A DNA stretch of 64,000 bases from Chryseobacterium indologenes (GTDB lineage Bacteria > Bacteroidota > Bacteroidia > Flavobacteriales > Weeksellaceae): positions 682,001-746,000 of the forward strand of contig CP065590.1 of assembly GCA_016025055.1 (NCBI GenBank). Direction: 5' to 3'. Under the pieces are notes generated by a model, which searched no databases, was not told the DNA's origin, and was given only the letters and a program-made list of their open reading frames with translations. The position numbers and the translations under genes are program-made. Below, in pieces: positions 18,289 through 28,356 of this stretch (within the stretch, counting starts at the first letter, position 1; each line of letters opens with the position of its first letter).

Positions 18289-20215
18289 TTAATTCAATTT
18301 TCTGTTAATTACCCTGCTCATATAATCCTGATACCAGGCTTTTGCGGTTTGCTTCCCTTTTTCCACTTCAGGGGTTTTAAGTTGGCTGATCAGATTCTTT
18401 TCAAGTCCGAGGTCTGATTTTTCATAGACTCCTATGATATCTTTTCCGTCAAAACGATAGATATAATTTCCGATGATAAATTGCTCGGTACTCCCGTCGG
18501 AGTTAACCACGATGGAAGTGTAGTTTTTGTCACTTACCAGGCTTTTCCCCCAGCTTCTTATAGGTTTATTGTATCCGATAAGGTCTGCCAAGGTAGGATA
18601 AATATCTGTCTGCTGTGCAGTTTGCTCATTCACTCCTTTAAGCTGATATTCAGGATTCGGGGAATAAAATATTAACGGAACGGCAAACCTGTTCATTGCC
18701 TTTTCATATTCAGAATAATAAATCTGATTGGTGTGGTCTCCTGTAAATACAAAGATAGTATTGTGGAACCAAGGCTGTTTTTTAGCCGTTTCAAAATACT
18801 TTTTAATGGCATAATCGGTATACTGTATCGGCTCATGCATTTCTATCTTTCCTTTTTAAATTTACCGTTATATTTTTCAGGAATTTTAAAAGGGTGATGG
18901 GATGAAGCCGTAAATACTGTGGTCATAAAAGGCTGGGACTTTCCTACATTTCTGGCAAAATACTGAAGGAAAGGCTCATCCCATATGGCCCACATCCCGT
19001 CAAAATCTTCATCATGATTGTATTCTGTCTTCCCGAAATAATGTTTAAATCCTAGAATATTACCAAATCCTAGAAATCCCATAGATCCATTTGGGGCCCC
19101 ATGATAAAAAGATGTATCATAGCCCAGGTCGTTACAAACTGAAACGATAGATTGTATTTTCTGATTAGAATAAGGTGAACCTGTGAAAGCATCTGTAAGG
19201 CTCGGAATTCCTGCCAGTACACTGCTCATCCCGTGAATAGACTGTCTCCCGTTGGCAAATGCATTGGGAAAAATAAGGCTTTGCCCCGCCAGACTGTCCA
19301 TAAAAGGTGTGTAGGAAACATAGTCTTTGATATTTTTATCTTTATTAAAGGCTCCGGAATATTCTCTTCCGAAAGATTCTACAATAAAAATAACGATGTT
19401 GGGACGGTTTTCTACTTTTCTTTCATACAGTTTGTAAGGCTGCACATTATCTTCAATATATTTTTCGTCTACAAAATGTACCTCTTTAAAATTATTAGTA
19501 TTTAAGGTTCTGAAAAACGAAAAAGTGCTGTTGAGAACAATATTTCCCTGAAGCGGATTCGTTACAAAACGGGTGGCATCCACCATGTTGATAGGCCTTG
19601 TGCTATGTTTGAAATCTCCTCTGATTCCGCCTACCACCAAAACTACGGCAAGGCATAGAACAAGTATGGAGGAAAGGAAATAATGAACCATTTTTACGGG
19701 TTCTTTCTCCTGAACTTTGACTCTTTTATATAGAAAAACCCACAGAATCATTAAAACAATATACCCAATAAATACAAATGGGTGCTGCCCTATAGAAATG
19801 AAGAGTGTTTTAGAAACATTGGATTCATGCTCTGCTACCTGAAATACTGCTGAAGTAAGCCTTGACTGTGAGAATTTATAATAAATAAAATCTCCGAAAT
19901 TCATAGCATAGGCAATCCCGTTGGTTAAAAAATAAGTCCAGAAAAGAACTTTTTGAAAGCCTTTCCTGGTATTGATTATCAAAGGTAAAAGACTAAGCAG
20001 GATAAATAGGGAATTGACATATAAAATTGCGGTGGTATCGAAAGCGATACCATGATAGGCAAGCTTTACATATTCTGATATCGAATCAACTTTTATGAGA
20101 TCTTTATTAAAGTACCAGAATAAAAGTCTTGCGATCTGATAAAAAAAGTATGCTAAAAAATTCTATACAGTAATGCCAGAATTTCCTGTTTTCTCAATCC
20201 TTTTAAAAATTTCAT
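18289..20215 (-). CDS. LTA-synthase-like membrane sulfatase family protein (two frameshifts)
   Basis: The start is ATG 20215 (MKFLKGLRKQEILALLYRIF). The frame breaks at the A-run 20155-20160 and again at the T-run 18853-18857; one extra base at each site restores IFLAYFFYQIARLLFWYF and KFKKGKIEMHEP, giving about 642 aa. Four or five membrane helices fill the first 170 residues, followed by a periplasmic sulfatase-type domain: FIVESFGREYSG (metal site), NGRQSIHGMSS (nucleophile), ASSHHPF and FVFTGDHTN. The family transfers phosphoglycerol or phosphoethanolamine groups. The acceptor in this organism is unknown. Confidence 0.87.
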
Positions 20216-20291
20216 GGGGCAAATTTACATCAAAATCACTTTCATGCCATTTTTAGTTCATATTATTTTGAGTCAGAACTTTTAAAAACTG

Positions 20292-20299
20292 TAATTTTG
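20292..20299 (+). promoter_or_regulatory. Candidate -7 element of pssA, close to the start codon
   Basis: TAATTTTG (TAnnTTTG) ends five bases before ATG 20305; TTTG at 20267-20270 could be the -33 element. A very short or absent leader is implied. Confidence 0.45.
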
Positions 20300-20304
20300 T
20301 GCTT

Positions 20305-21018
20305 ATGAATTTTATAAAAAATAATCTGGCCAATGCCTTAACCCTGGCTAATTTATTTGCAGGTTGTATAGGAGCAATACATCTTATTTCCGGAGATTAT
20401 CAGACTACGGCAATTTGCCTTATTCTCTCCGCCGTTTTCGATTTTTTTGACGGTTTTGTAGCCAGAGCTTTACGATCAAATTCAAATCTGGGACTTCAGC
20501 TTGATTCTCTTGCCGATATGGTAAGTTTCGGACTGATCCCGGGACTCACGATGTATAAAGCTCTTGAACCGTTTGGAGCAGAACTGATGGGGCTTCATTT
20601 ACCATTTGAGGTAAAATACCTTGGTTTAATTGCTACCAGCTTCTCGTGCTTGCGACTTGCTATTTTTAATCTTGATGAAGAACAGAGATACTATTTCAAA
20701 GGTTTAAATACACCAACAAATACGGTTTTACTGTTTGGTTTGTATTATGCTTTTAAAGAAACCGGAAGTTTCAGTTTCCTTTTTGAAAGTGAAATCCTGT
20801 TACTTTTACTTACCCTTATTACTTCCTTTATGCTGATCAGTCCTGTTAAAATGATTGCCATGAAGTTTAAATCCAAAGCATTAAAAGACAATTACCCTAA
20901 AATAGCATTATTACTGGGTGGTATTGCAATTCTGGCAATATTTAAACTGGTTGGGATTCCTTTGCTCGTTATTTATTATATCCTGATTTCCCTTGTTTTT
21001 CAGAAACAATTAAAATAA
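20305..21018 (+). CDS. pssA: CDP-diacylglycerol-serine O-phosphatidyltransferase
   Basis: A membrane enzyme making phosphatidylserine, the precursor of phosphatidylethanolamine. The CDP-alcohol phosphotransferase motif DGx2ARx8Gx3Dx3D is complete: DGFVAR, eight residues, GLQLDSLAD. Six or so hydrophobic segments are present. I use ATG at 20305 (MNFIKNNLANALT); a GTG at 20299 lies inside the promoter-like TAATTTTG and is unlikely. Length of 237 aa fits the family. Confidence 0.93.
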   Translation: MNFIKNNLANALTLANLFAGCIGAIHLISGDYQTTAICLILSAVFDFFDGFVARALRSNSNLGLQLDSLADMVSFGLIPGLTMYKALEPFGAELMGLHLPFEVKYLGLIATSFSCLRLAIFNLDEEQRYYFKGLNTPTNTVLLFGLYYAFKETGSFSFLFESEILLLLLTLITSFMLISPVKMIAMKFKSKALKDNYPKIALLLGGIAILAIFKLVGIPLLVIYYILISLVFQKQLK

Positions 21019-21079
21019 AGTAGAAAACCAGGTTTATCCTTTATAATATTATTAATACTTTCAAATTACTACTATAAAA

Positions 21080-21844
21080 ATGAACTTAAAACTCCATAAA
21101 CCTCTTTGTGTATTTGACCTTGAAACCACAGGAACCAATATTGGAAAAGACAGAATCGTTGAAATCTGCATTTTAAAAGTAAATCCTGATGCTTCCAGAG
21201 AAAGCAAAACATGGCGTGTAAATCCTGAAATGCCGATCCCGAAAGAAAGCAGTGACATCCACGGAATCTATGATCAAGATGTAAAAGATGCTCCAACTTT
21301 CAGAGATATTGCTCCTAAAATTATGGAAATGCTTGCAGGCACTGATCTGGGAGGATTCAATTCGAACAGGTTTGATGTTCCCCTTTTGGCTGAAGAGCTT
21401 TTAAGGGTAGGTATGGATTTTGATCTGAGTAAATTCAGATTGGTGGATGCGCAAACTATTTTTCATAAAAAAGAGCCCAGAAACTTAGGAGCTGCTTATC
21501 AGTTTTATTGTGGAAAAACATTGGAAAATGCACACTCGGCTGAAGCTGATGTCATGGCTACTTTTGAAGTTCTGGATGCCCAGGTGGGTAAATATGATGA
21601 CATCCCGAATGAAATTGCACCGTTAAGTGAATTTACCTTTCATAATAAGCATGCTGATCTTGCCGGGTTTATCGGATATAACGAAAAACTTGAAGAGGTG
21701 TTCAACTTCGGAAAGTACAAAGGACAGTGTGTAAAAGTAATATTTCAGAAAGATCTGGGGTATTTCGGATGGCTTCAGAATGCTGATTTCCCTTTATACA
21801 CCAAAAAGATTTTTACAAAGATTCAATTATCAAGTAAATTTTAA
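21080..21844 (+). CDS. DEDDh 3'-5' exonuclease (DnaQ/PolC-like)
   Basis: A 254-aa protein. CVFDLETTGTNIGKDRIVEI is the ExoI motif with the DxE metal pair, LGGFNSNRFDVPLL is ExoII, and AHSAEADVMATFEVL is ExoIII with His and Asp. The C-terminal FNFGKYKGQCVKVIFQKD segment is a small extension seen in Bacteroidetes exonucleases of this type. It may proofread or trim DNA or RNA; stand-alone members are not clearly assigned to DNA polymerase III. It is 3 bases upstream of the next gene and co-transcribed. Confidence 0.88.
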   Translation: MNLKLHKPLCVFDLETTGTNIGKDRIVEICILKVNPDASRESKTWRVNPEMPIPKESSDIHGIYDQDVKDAPTFRDIAPKIMEMLAGTDLGGFNSNRFDVPLLAEELLRVGMDFDLSKFRLVDAQTIFHKKEPRNLGAAYQFYCGKTLENAHSAEADVMATFEVLDAQVGKYDDIPNEIAPLSEFTFHNKHADLAGFIGYNEKLEEVFNFGKYKGQCVKVIFQKDLGYFGWLQNADFPLYTKKIFTKIQLSSKF

Positions 21845-21847
21845 AAA

Positions 21848-22249
21848 ATGTCAGACCTGATTCGTTTTAAGTTTTATGAAACGGCCCTTGAAGCTAACAG
21901 GGACAAACAGATATTGGCTGAAAACGGCATCAACAGCTTCATTGCAAATGAACAGCTTATTCAATCTGATTGGTTGCTATCGCAAGCTGTAGGCGGCATT
22001 CAGCTGCAGGTATTTGAGAATGATGTGGAAAAGGCAAAAGAAGTTCTTCAGGACTATAATGATAATGAGAAATTCACTCTTGAAGTAGAACATACGATTT
22101 CAGATCCTGAATTTGATTTTGTATGCCCGAAATGCGGCTCTAACCATATCTACAGAGATGACAGTGCAACAAGCTTTTTTGGTATATCTTTTTTGACGAG
22201 CCATACATTCAAATGCTACTATTGTGGAAATGAGTTTAGTCACGAATAA
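21848..22249 (+). CDS. DUF2007 protein with C-terminal zinc ribbon
   Basis: A 133-aa protein. The first 75 residues (FKFYETALEANRDKQILAE, then a GGIQLQVFENDVEKAKEVL stretch) match DUF2007, a putative signal-transducing domain. The end carries two cysteine pairs, CPKCGSNHIY and CYYCGNEF, forming a zinc ribbon. It follows the exonuclease gene by 3 bases. Biochemical role unknown; the nucleic-acid-type ribbon and operon partner make a link to DNA or RNA plausible but unproven. Confidence 0.8.
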   Translation: MSDLIRFKFYETALEANRDKQILAENGINSFIANEQLIQSDWLLSQAVGGIQLQVFENDVEKAKEVLQDYNDNEKFTLEVEHTISDPEFDFVCPKCGSNHIYRDDSATSFFGISFLTSHTFKCYYCGNEFSHE

Positions 22250-22330
22250 ATAGAAAATAAAATATTCAGAGTAATAAAAAGATTGCTTCGTTCCCGGCAA
22301 TGATGCAGTTTGAAAAATAAATAACGAACT

Positions 22331-22945
22331 ATGAAAATAATCTGCATAGGAAGAAACTACAGCGAACACGCGAAAGAATTAGGAAACGAAATTCCTGAAA
22401 ATCCTGTTATTTTTATGAAGCCCGATACGGCTGTTTTAAAAGGGAATGATTTTTATATCCCGGAATTCTCAAATGACATCCATTATGAACTGGAAGTCGT
22501 GGTAAAAATTTCAAAAGGCGGGAAATACATTCAGAAAGAATCTGCTCACAAACATTATGAGGAAATAAGCCTGGGAATTGATTTTACAGCAAGGGATCTT
22601 CAGTCTGAACTAAAAGGAAAAGGGCTTCCCTGGGAACTTGCCAAAGGTTTCGACGGCTCAGCTGTAGTGGGAAATTTCTTTAAAAAAGAAAATTATAATC
22701 TTGAAAATCTGTCTTTCTCACTGCTGAAGAACAAGGAAAAAGTACAGGATGGAAACACAAAGGATATGATATTCAATATTGATGATATTATTGCTTTTGC
22801 TTCCCAGTATTTTACATTGAGGGTAGGTGATCTTATTTTCACAGGAACCCCAAAAGGAGTTGGAAAAGTTGAGGAGAATGATATTCTTGAAGCTGACCTT
22901 GAAGGAGAAAAAAATCCTGGACATCCGAATATTATAAGTATTTAA
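22331..22945 (+). CDS. Fumarylacetoacetate hydrolase family protein
   Basis: A 204-aa protein of the short FAH type: ICIGRNYSEHAKELGNEIPE at the start, IHYELEVVVKISK with the metal-binding glutamates, and FTGTPKGVGKV near the end. Related enzymes hydrolyse C-C bonds in acylpyruvates (acylpyruvase) or decarboxylate oxaloacetate. Length matches the human FAHD1-like group rather than the tyrosine-pathway enzyme. No catabolic operon is nearby, so the substrate is undetermined. Confidence 0.88.
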   Translation: MKIICIGRNYSEHAKELGNEIPENPVIFMKPDTAVLKGNDFYIPEFSNDIHYELEVVVKISKGGKYIQKESAHKHYEEISLGIDFTARDLQSELKGKGLPWELAKGFDGSAVVGNFFKKENYNLENLSFSLLKNKEKVQDGNTKDMIFNIDDIIAFASQYFTLRVGDLIFTGTPKGVGKVEENDILEADLEGEKNPGHPNIISI

Positions 22946-22996
22946 CACCAAAGTCTGGTAAATTTTTCCTATCTTTAGGTAACAAAATGAAAGGTT

Positions 22997-23434
22997 ATGA
23001 TAAATATTGTATTACCCGTAGATTTTGGGGACAAGACAGACCAATTGGTGGAAGGTGCCATAAAATTTGCAAAACAGCTTAACGGCAGAATTTACCTCAT
23101 TCATGTAGCACCATCAGATATAGGATTTGCTATTGGTGATATGGGATTTCAATATTTTCCGGAAGTGGAAGCCAATGAAATCAGAGAGGAACTGATTCAG
23201 CTCAACAAAATTGAACAAAGAATCATTGCTCATGATATCGATTGTGAACATCTGTTAAAGCAGGGACTTGCCAAAGACATTATTCTGGAACATGCCAGGG
23301 ATAAAAATGCAGATTATATTGTAATGGGTTCTCATGGCAGAAGCGGAATCTATGATGTATTTGTGGGCAGCCTTACCAAAGGGCTTACCAAGAGTTCCCC
23401 GGTTCCGGTTTTGGTACTTCCTATCCACGACTAA
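22997..23434 (+). CDS. Universal stress protein (UspA family)
   Basis: A 145-aa single-domain Usp. It starts MINIVLPVDFGDKTDQLVEG, and the ATP-binding tail GSHGRSGIYDVFVGSLTKGL fits the G-2x-G-9x-G-S/T motif of nucleotide-binding members. It is cytoplasmic. It is monocistronic, with a strong bidirectional terminator at 23466. Confidence 0.92.
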   Translation: MINIVLPVDFGDKTDQLVEGAIKFAKQLNGRIYLIHVAPSDIGFAIGDMGFQYFPEVEANEIREELIQLNKIEQRIIAHDIDCEHLLKQGLAKDIILEHARDKNADYIVMGSHGRSGIYDVFVGSLTKGLTKSSPVPVLVLPIHD

Positions 23435-23465
23435 GAAAAGAAAATTTTAATCGTTAGTAATAAAA

Positions 23466-23496
23466 AAACCGATCAAATAAATTATTTGATCGGTTT
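23466..23496. terminator. Bidirectional terminator
   Basis: AAACCGATCAAAT / ATTTGATCGGTTT, a 13-bp perfect stem with A and T runs on both sides, between convergent genes. Confidence 0.88.
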
Positions 23497-23516
23497 TTTA
23501 CTATATAACCAATTAA

Positions 23517-23750
23517 TTAACCTTCTTTTTTATAGATATTCGGATCGTAGTAAGGATGCTTACCTTCCGTTGGAGAATAATAGTCTTTATCTTTATCACC
23601 ACCTAATGTTACAACCAATACGTAGCACCAGTAAGTGAATAATACACAGCAAACTATAAATAGAATCCAGTTTAAAACATTTCCAAAAGCATCAAAGAAT
23701 CCGAAACTCCATTTGAAAACTTTGCTTAAGAATAGAAAGAAAGACGTCAT
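23517..23750 (-). CDS. Small membrane protein (DUF6341-like)
   Basis: A 77-aa protein with one clear membrane segment (NWILFIVCCVLFTYWCYVLV, about residues 27-46) and a charged C-terminal tail rich in Lys, Asp and Tyr ending DPNIYKKEG. I associate it with the flavobacterial DUF6341 family from memory of similar proteins next to the following gene; this is not certain. It is divergent from 23793 with 42 bases between starts. Role unknown. Confidence 0.7.
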   Translation of the reverse strand: MTSFFLFLSKVFKWSFGFFDAFGNVLNWILFIVCCVLFTYWCYVLVVTLGGDKDKDYYSPTEGKHPYYDPNIYKKEG

Positions 23751-23792
23751 TATTTTCCTTTTTTAAATTAACTTTGTACAAATTTATAAAAA

Positions 23793-24698
23793 ATGTTTAA
23801 ATTACTTTCAAAAGAAAGCAATATTTTTTCAATTCCTGTATATATTGGTTTTCTTCTTTTAGTAGTAATAATATTTAACATACTGAATTTCAATACTTAC
23901 GAAGCAATAATTGCCGGAATTACTTTTCTGGGAATTGCTTTGGGATATTTTTGTTTTCACAGTGTTGCACTTAATTATCAAACTCACCTTCCTCTATTTT
24001 TATATACTTGTTTTGCCTTCGGGTTGTATCCCGGAAATTTAGATATAGGAATTGCGGTTTCTCTGCTTACCAATTCGTTTCTTATCCTTCTTCTGACCAG
24101 TGCGGATGAGGATATCAGAAAAAAATCTTATGTTTTGGTAGGAGCCATTGTAGCATTAAATTTTATATTTCTTCCTACCACCTGGCCCATGGCTGTATTT
24201 GTTATCATCCATGTTATTGCAACCTCGGCGAAAATAGGATTAAACCTTTTCAGGTTTTTACTGGGGATCGTGCTGATTGCATTCAGTTATTTTTCTGTCA
24301 TGTATTTCGTACATTTTACTTCATGGAATATCGATTATTTTCCTTTTGGCAAGATGAGACCTATGGCTGATTATACGGAATTACTTCCTTTGATTCCGGT
24401 AGTCATGATGTTAATTTATGCAGTATATGACCATTTTCAAAACTATAATAAGAAAAGCCCCATAAGCAGGTATAAATACACTTTCCTGCTGGTCTTTTCT
24501 CTGGCACAGCTTGTTACCATTATCATGTATATGAATACCAACTATGAGTATCTGCTCCTGTTAGCATTTCCTTCAAGTATTATTCTGAGCAGGATGATGA
24601 GATTTTTACCAAAATATTGGATGCAGGAGGCCAGCTTATGGCTTATTATTATCAGCCTGCTTACCTTTAAGGCAGGTACAGTTTTTGACTTATTTTAA
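23793..24698 (+). CDS. Polytopic membrane protein (DUF6427-like)
   Basis: A 301-aa protein, almost entirely hydrophobic, with about nine or ten predicted membrane segments beginning IPVYIGFLLLVVIIFNILNF. No transporter or enzyme motif is recognisable. It resembles the DUF6427 family described in flavobacteria, usually found beside a small membrane protein like that at 23517. It ends 6 bases before the DUF3109 gene and is probably co-transcribed with it. Function unknown. Confidence 0.72.
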   Translation: MFKLLSKESNIFSIPVYIGFLLLVVIIFNILNFNTYEAIIAGITFLGIALGYFCFHSVALNYQTHLPLFLYTCFAFGLYPGNLDIGIAVSLLTNSFLILLLTSADEDIRKKSYVLVGAIVALNFIFLPTTWPMAVFVIIHVIATSAKIGLNLFRFLLGIVLIAFSYFSVMYFVHFTSWNIDYFPFGKMRPMADYTELLPLIPVVMMLIYAVYDHFQNYNKKSPISRYKYTFLLVFSLAQLVTIIMYMNTNYEYLLLLAFPSSIILSRMMRFLPKYWMQEASLWLIIISLLTFKAGTVFDLF

Positions 24699-24704
24699 AA
24701 AATT

Positions 24705-25304
24705 ATGATTCAGATAGACGATAAATTGATTTCTGAGGAAATTTTTTCCGAAGAATTTGTTTGCAACCTTACCAAGTGTAAGGGTGCATGTTGTGTGGAA
24801 GGAGATGTGGGAGCTCCGTTGGATAAAGACGAGCTTGAAATATTGGACAGTATTTTTGACAAAATAAAACCTTATCTCACTCAGGAAGGCATCAAAGCCC
24901 TTGAAGAACAGGGAACATGGACTACTGATCCGCACGACGGAATGTATGTTACTCCTATGGTGGAGGATCGCGAATGTGCCTATGTAACTTTTGATGAAAA
25001 AGGCATTACGAAATGCGGTATTGAAAAAGCCTACGAAGACGGTGCTGTAGACTGGCAGAAACCTATTTCCTGCCATCTTTACCCGATTCGTATTACAGAA
25101 TATTCTTCATTCACTGCTTTGAATTATCATGAATGGAATGTGTGCAGCGACGCCTGTACTCTGGGAAAAGAGCTTCAGGTTCCTGTCTATAAATTCTTAA
25201 AAACTCCATTGACAAGAAAATACGGAGAAGATTTTTATAACGTACTCAGCGAAGCAGCCGAGGAATGGAAAAAGAATACGGCTCATAATCTTATCAGGAT
25301 TTGA
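24705..25304 (+). CDS. DUF3109 family cysteine-rich protein
   Basis: A 199-aa protein with cysteine motifs CNLTKCKGACCVEGD near residues 20-34, ECAYV, KCGIEKAYEDG, SCHLYPIRI and CSDAC. This arrangement (about eight conserved cysteines) is that of DUF3109/YkgJ-like proteins, which are suspected of binding zinc or an iron-sulfur cluster. Cytoplasmic, with no signal peptide. Followed by a strong terminator. Confidence 0.85.
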   Translation: MIQIDDKLISEEIFSEEFVCNLTKCKGACCVEGDVGAPLDKDELEILDSIFDKIKPYLTQEGIKALEEQGTWTTDPHDGMYVTPMVEDRECAYVTFDEKGITKCGIEKAYEDGAVDWQKPISCHLYPIRITEYSSFTALNYHEWNVCSDACTLGKELQVPVYKFLKTPLTRKYGEDFYNVLSEAAEEWKKNTAHNLIRI

Positions 25305-25306
25305 TT

Positions 25307-25350
25307 CAAATAAAAACCGCAGAAAATTAGTTTTCTGCGGTTTTTATTTG
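25307..25350. terminator. Strong bidirectional terminator
   Basis: A perfect 20-bp stem (left arm 25307-25326, right arm 25331-25350, core AACCGCAG) with a four-base loop, between convergent genes. Confidence 0.92.
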
Positions 25351-25364
25351 AAAGAGCAGCAATT

Positions 25365-28223
25365 TTATTGTTTTGCTCCTTTATGCTCTTTACTGTCTGT
25401 CAATACTTCAGTTTTATCCGTCTTTTCCCAGCCATCTTCCGGCATTAATACGGCGACATTACGACCTTTAGAAAGATATTTTTTAGCCACTTCCTGCAGG
25501 TCTTTTACGGTAAGTGCCTTTACTTTTTCCTGGTGGTTCAGAATATCATATGGATCGCTTCCGTCTACCTGACTCTGAGCAATACCCTGCAACCAGAATC
25601 CGTTGTCTTTTAGGCTTGTTTTGTATTCGTTGTATTCACCTTCTTTATATTTGTCGAGGTCTTTTTGCTCAGGACCTTTATCAATAAGCTTTTGAAGTTC
25701 GGCCGTTGCACTTTTGATTAATTTTTCAACATTTTCGGGCCCACAAGGGAAATTAATACTAAAACTATAGGTACCATACGGAACTTTGCTCAAGCCGCCA
25801 CTTGCTCCGCCGCCATAAATGCTACTTTCATCTTCTCTCAATTTTTCGAGAATTTTAATGGTAGCCACTTCTCCCAGTGCCGAAAGGGCCAATGCTTCTT
25901 TTTCGTTATATGGTGTTTCTCCGCTGTAAGAGATGTTTACCAGGCTTTTAGGTTCTTTGCCTTTTTTGTAAACCTTTGTATAATTTCCTTCTACCGGTCT
26001 GTACCCTGTATCTCTAAAAGTAGAAGGCTGTCCTGAAACAGGAAGATTAGCAAGATAATGAAGGGCTTCATTTTCAAGCTGCCCTTCGTCTATATTTCCA
26101 ACAAAATAAAAATGGAAGTTCGCTGCATTGGCAAATTTCTGTCTGTAGATCTCATAGGCTTTTTTATAGTCTGTGTTCTTCCAGTCTTTTTCAGTAGGTT
26201 CAAGACCTATAAATCGGGGGTTCTTTTGATTGACAAACTTTGCATATTCACTGGAAAAATAATATTCAGGATCAGCAGCCAGATGAGTCAGCATCGCAGA
26301 TTTCTTTGTCTTATATGCATTGAATGATTCCGGATTATAATTTAATTCCGTAAAACAAGCATAGATAAGCTCCATAGCTGTTTTTAAGTCTTTCTTGGAA
26401 CTTGTTCCCGACACCCCTTCTGTCAATCCGCTAATGTAGGAACTCGCGCTCACCTGCTTACCTGCAAGATAATGAGTGAGATCCGTTTTTGAAAGGCCAC
26501 CAATTCCTGCTTCTAATAAAGCATCAAAGGCAAACTGTGTTTTATTGTAATCCGCATCCGGAATAATGGAGCTTCCACCTAAGCTTACTGCTGCAAATAG
26601 AATCTCATCGTCTTTAAAGTCTGTTTTTTTGAAAGTAACTTTTATGCCGTTGTTTAACGTCCAGGTTGTTGTTCCCAGTTTAGCATCTGTTTCTGTCTTT
26701 GTGATTTTTCCTTTAGATTCAAAGGGTTTTATTAAGGTTTCAGCTTTTACCTTTTCTACGTATGGTTTGAGATCTGCCACTTTCAGATTTTCAAAAGTAT
26801 TCAGAACCATAGATTCTGTCGGCATTTTTATATCATCTTTTGCAGGGCCGGTAATGACTACTACTCTGCTGTCGTCTTTCACAAGCTTGCCAATAATTGC
26901 GTTCGTTTGCGTCAGTGTTATCGTGGGTAAAAATTTTTTAATCTGGTCATATTCCCAGCTGATTCCGGGAATGGGTTCCTGTCTCAAAAAGTTGTCGACA
27001 TACCCACCGATCAGGGCACCACTTTCATTTTTATCTCTGTTATTATAGGCCCATTCATAAGAGGAAAGAACCTGAGATTTCGCCCGATCCAACTCAGAAG
27101 GGGTAAATCCGAATCTTTTGCTCTTTCAACCTCTTCCAAAAGGATCTTCAGTGCATTAAGCTGATCACCATCTTTGGTTACGGCCGATCCCTGAAATGCT
27201 TCCTTTGTTCTTGCATAGGTTCCACCGTGATATACAGCGCCATAGGTAAAAGGTGGATTCGTTGAATTGATCAGTTCTCCTAACCTGCTGTTCAGCATGA
27301 TATTCACAAGTCCTTCTACAACTCTTTGCTGATATTGCTCAACAGTACTATCCGGTTTGTAGGCTTCCTCGTCTTTGATCATAAACTGTACCCCGGAGCT
27401 TGTGGCATCAGGATCTGTTTCTATGGCTACAAGTGTTTGTTTGTGGTTGGGAAGATCAAAACTTTTTCTTTCTTTGGGATTTACCGCTTTTTTATACTTC
27501 CCGAAATTATCCCTGATTTTCTTTTCAACCTCTTCTACATTGATATCTCCTACAACGATAATGGCCATCAGGTCAGGCCTGTACCAATCCTGATGAAATT
27601 TTCTGATCAGATCAGGGGTAAAGCTTTCCAGCACTTTTTTATCACCAATGGGAAGTCTCTCTGCATACAGAGATTTATACAGCTGTTTGGGAAGATATTT
27701 ATCCTGCATTCTTTTATCAGGACCAAGCCCCAATCTCAGCTCTTCCAGTACGACTCCTCTTTCTTTATTGATCTGTTCGTCAGAAAGGGTAGCATTAAAT
27801 GCCCAGTCTTCCATTACCTTCAATCCTGTATCCAGATTCCCGGGTTTGTCCAGCGGAACCGGGAGCATGTAAACCGTTTCATCAAAACCTGTGTATGCAT
27901 TAAGATGCTGCCCGAACTTTACTCCAATCGACTGCAGGAAATCTACTAATTTATTATCCGGAAAGTTTTTGGTCCCGTTAAAGTTCATATGTTCCATAAA
28001 ATGGGCAAGCCCTCTTTGATTTTCATCTTCAAGAATGGAACCGGCATTGATTGCCAGGCGGAAATCGACCTTCTTTTCAGGAAGCGCATTTTTCTTAATA
28101 TAATACTTCATCCCGTTGGGAAGGGTACCGATTTTTACAGAAGGGTCTACCGGGATATTTTGTCCGAAAAAAACTTGTGGAAATCAAGCTGACAAACATC
28201 AATGAAACTAATCTTTTCTTCAT
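25365..28223 (-). CDS. M16 (pitrilysin/insulinase) family zinc protease (two frameshifts)
   Basis: The start is ATG 28223: MKKRLVSLMFVSLISTSFFG is a signal peptide. The frame breaks at the A-run 28167-28173 (seven bases; six restore FFGQNIPVDPSVKIGTLPNG) and at the T-run 27116-27119 (one more restores ERAKRFGFTPSELDRAKSQ). The corrected product is about 952 aa, the size of two-domain periplasmic M16 proteases. The inverted zinc motif HFMEHMNFNGT (HxxEH) is intact, with the later glutamate in NKERGVVLEELR. The second half is the inactive partner domain. It probably degrades peptides in the periplasm. Confidence 0.9.
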
Positions 28224-28309
28224 ATGCTTTCTTTTTCACTACAAAAGTATACATTATTTGTAGACTATGTCCTTAAACTATAGTTAAACCTTGATAAAAG
28301 GTCATAAAA

Positions 28310-28330
28310 AAACCGGAAATCATCCGGTTT
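28310..28330 (-). terminator. Terminator of the LolA-like gene
   Basis: AAACCGG / CCGGTTT stem with a seven-base loop, then T run on the minus strand, 26 bases after the stop at 28357. Confidence 0.75.
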
Positions 28331-28356
28331 TCATTTTATTAGAGTTATATGACTGC

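Noticed and set aside
18289..18840. A separate small protein starting MHEPIQYTDY
   Set aside because: It is the C-terminal part of the LTA-synthase-like enzyme, cut off by a one-base frame break at 18853-18857.
20299..20304. GTG at 20299 as the pssA start
   Set aside because: It is part of the TAATTTTG promoter element; ATG at 20305 matches the family N-terminus better.
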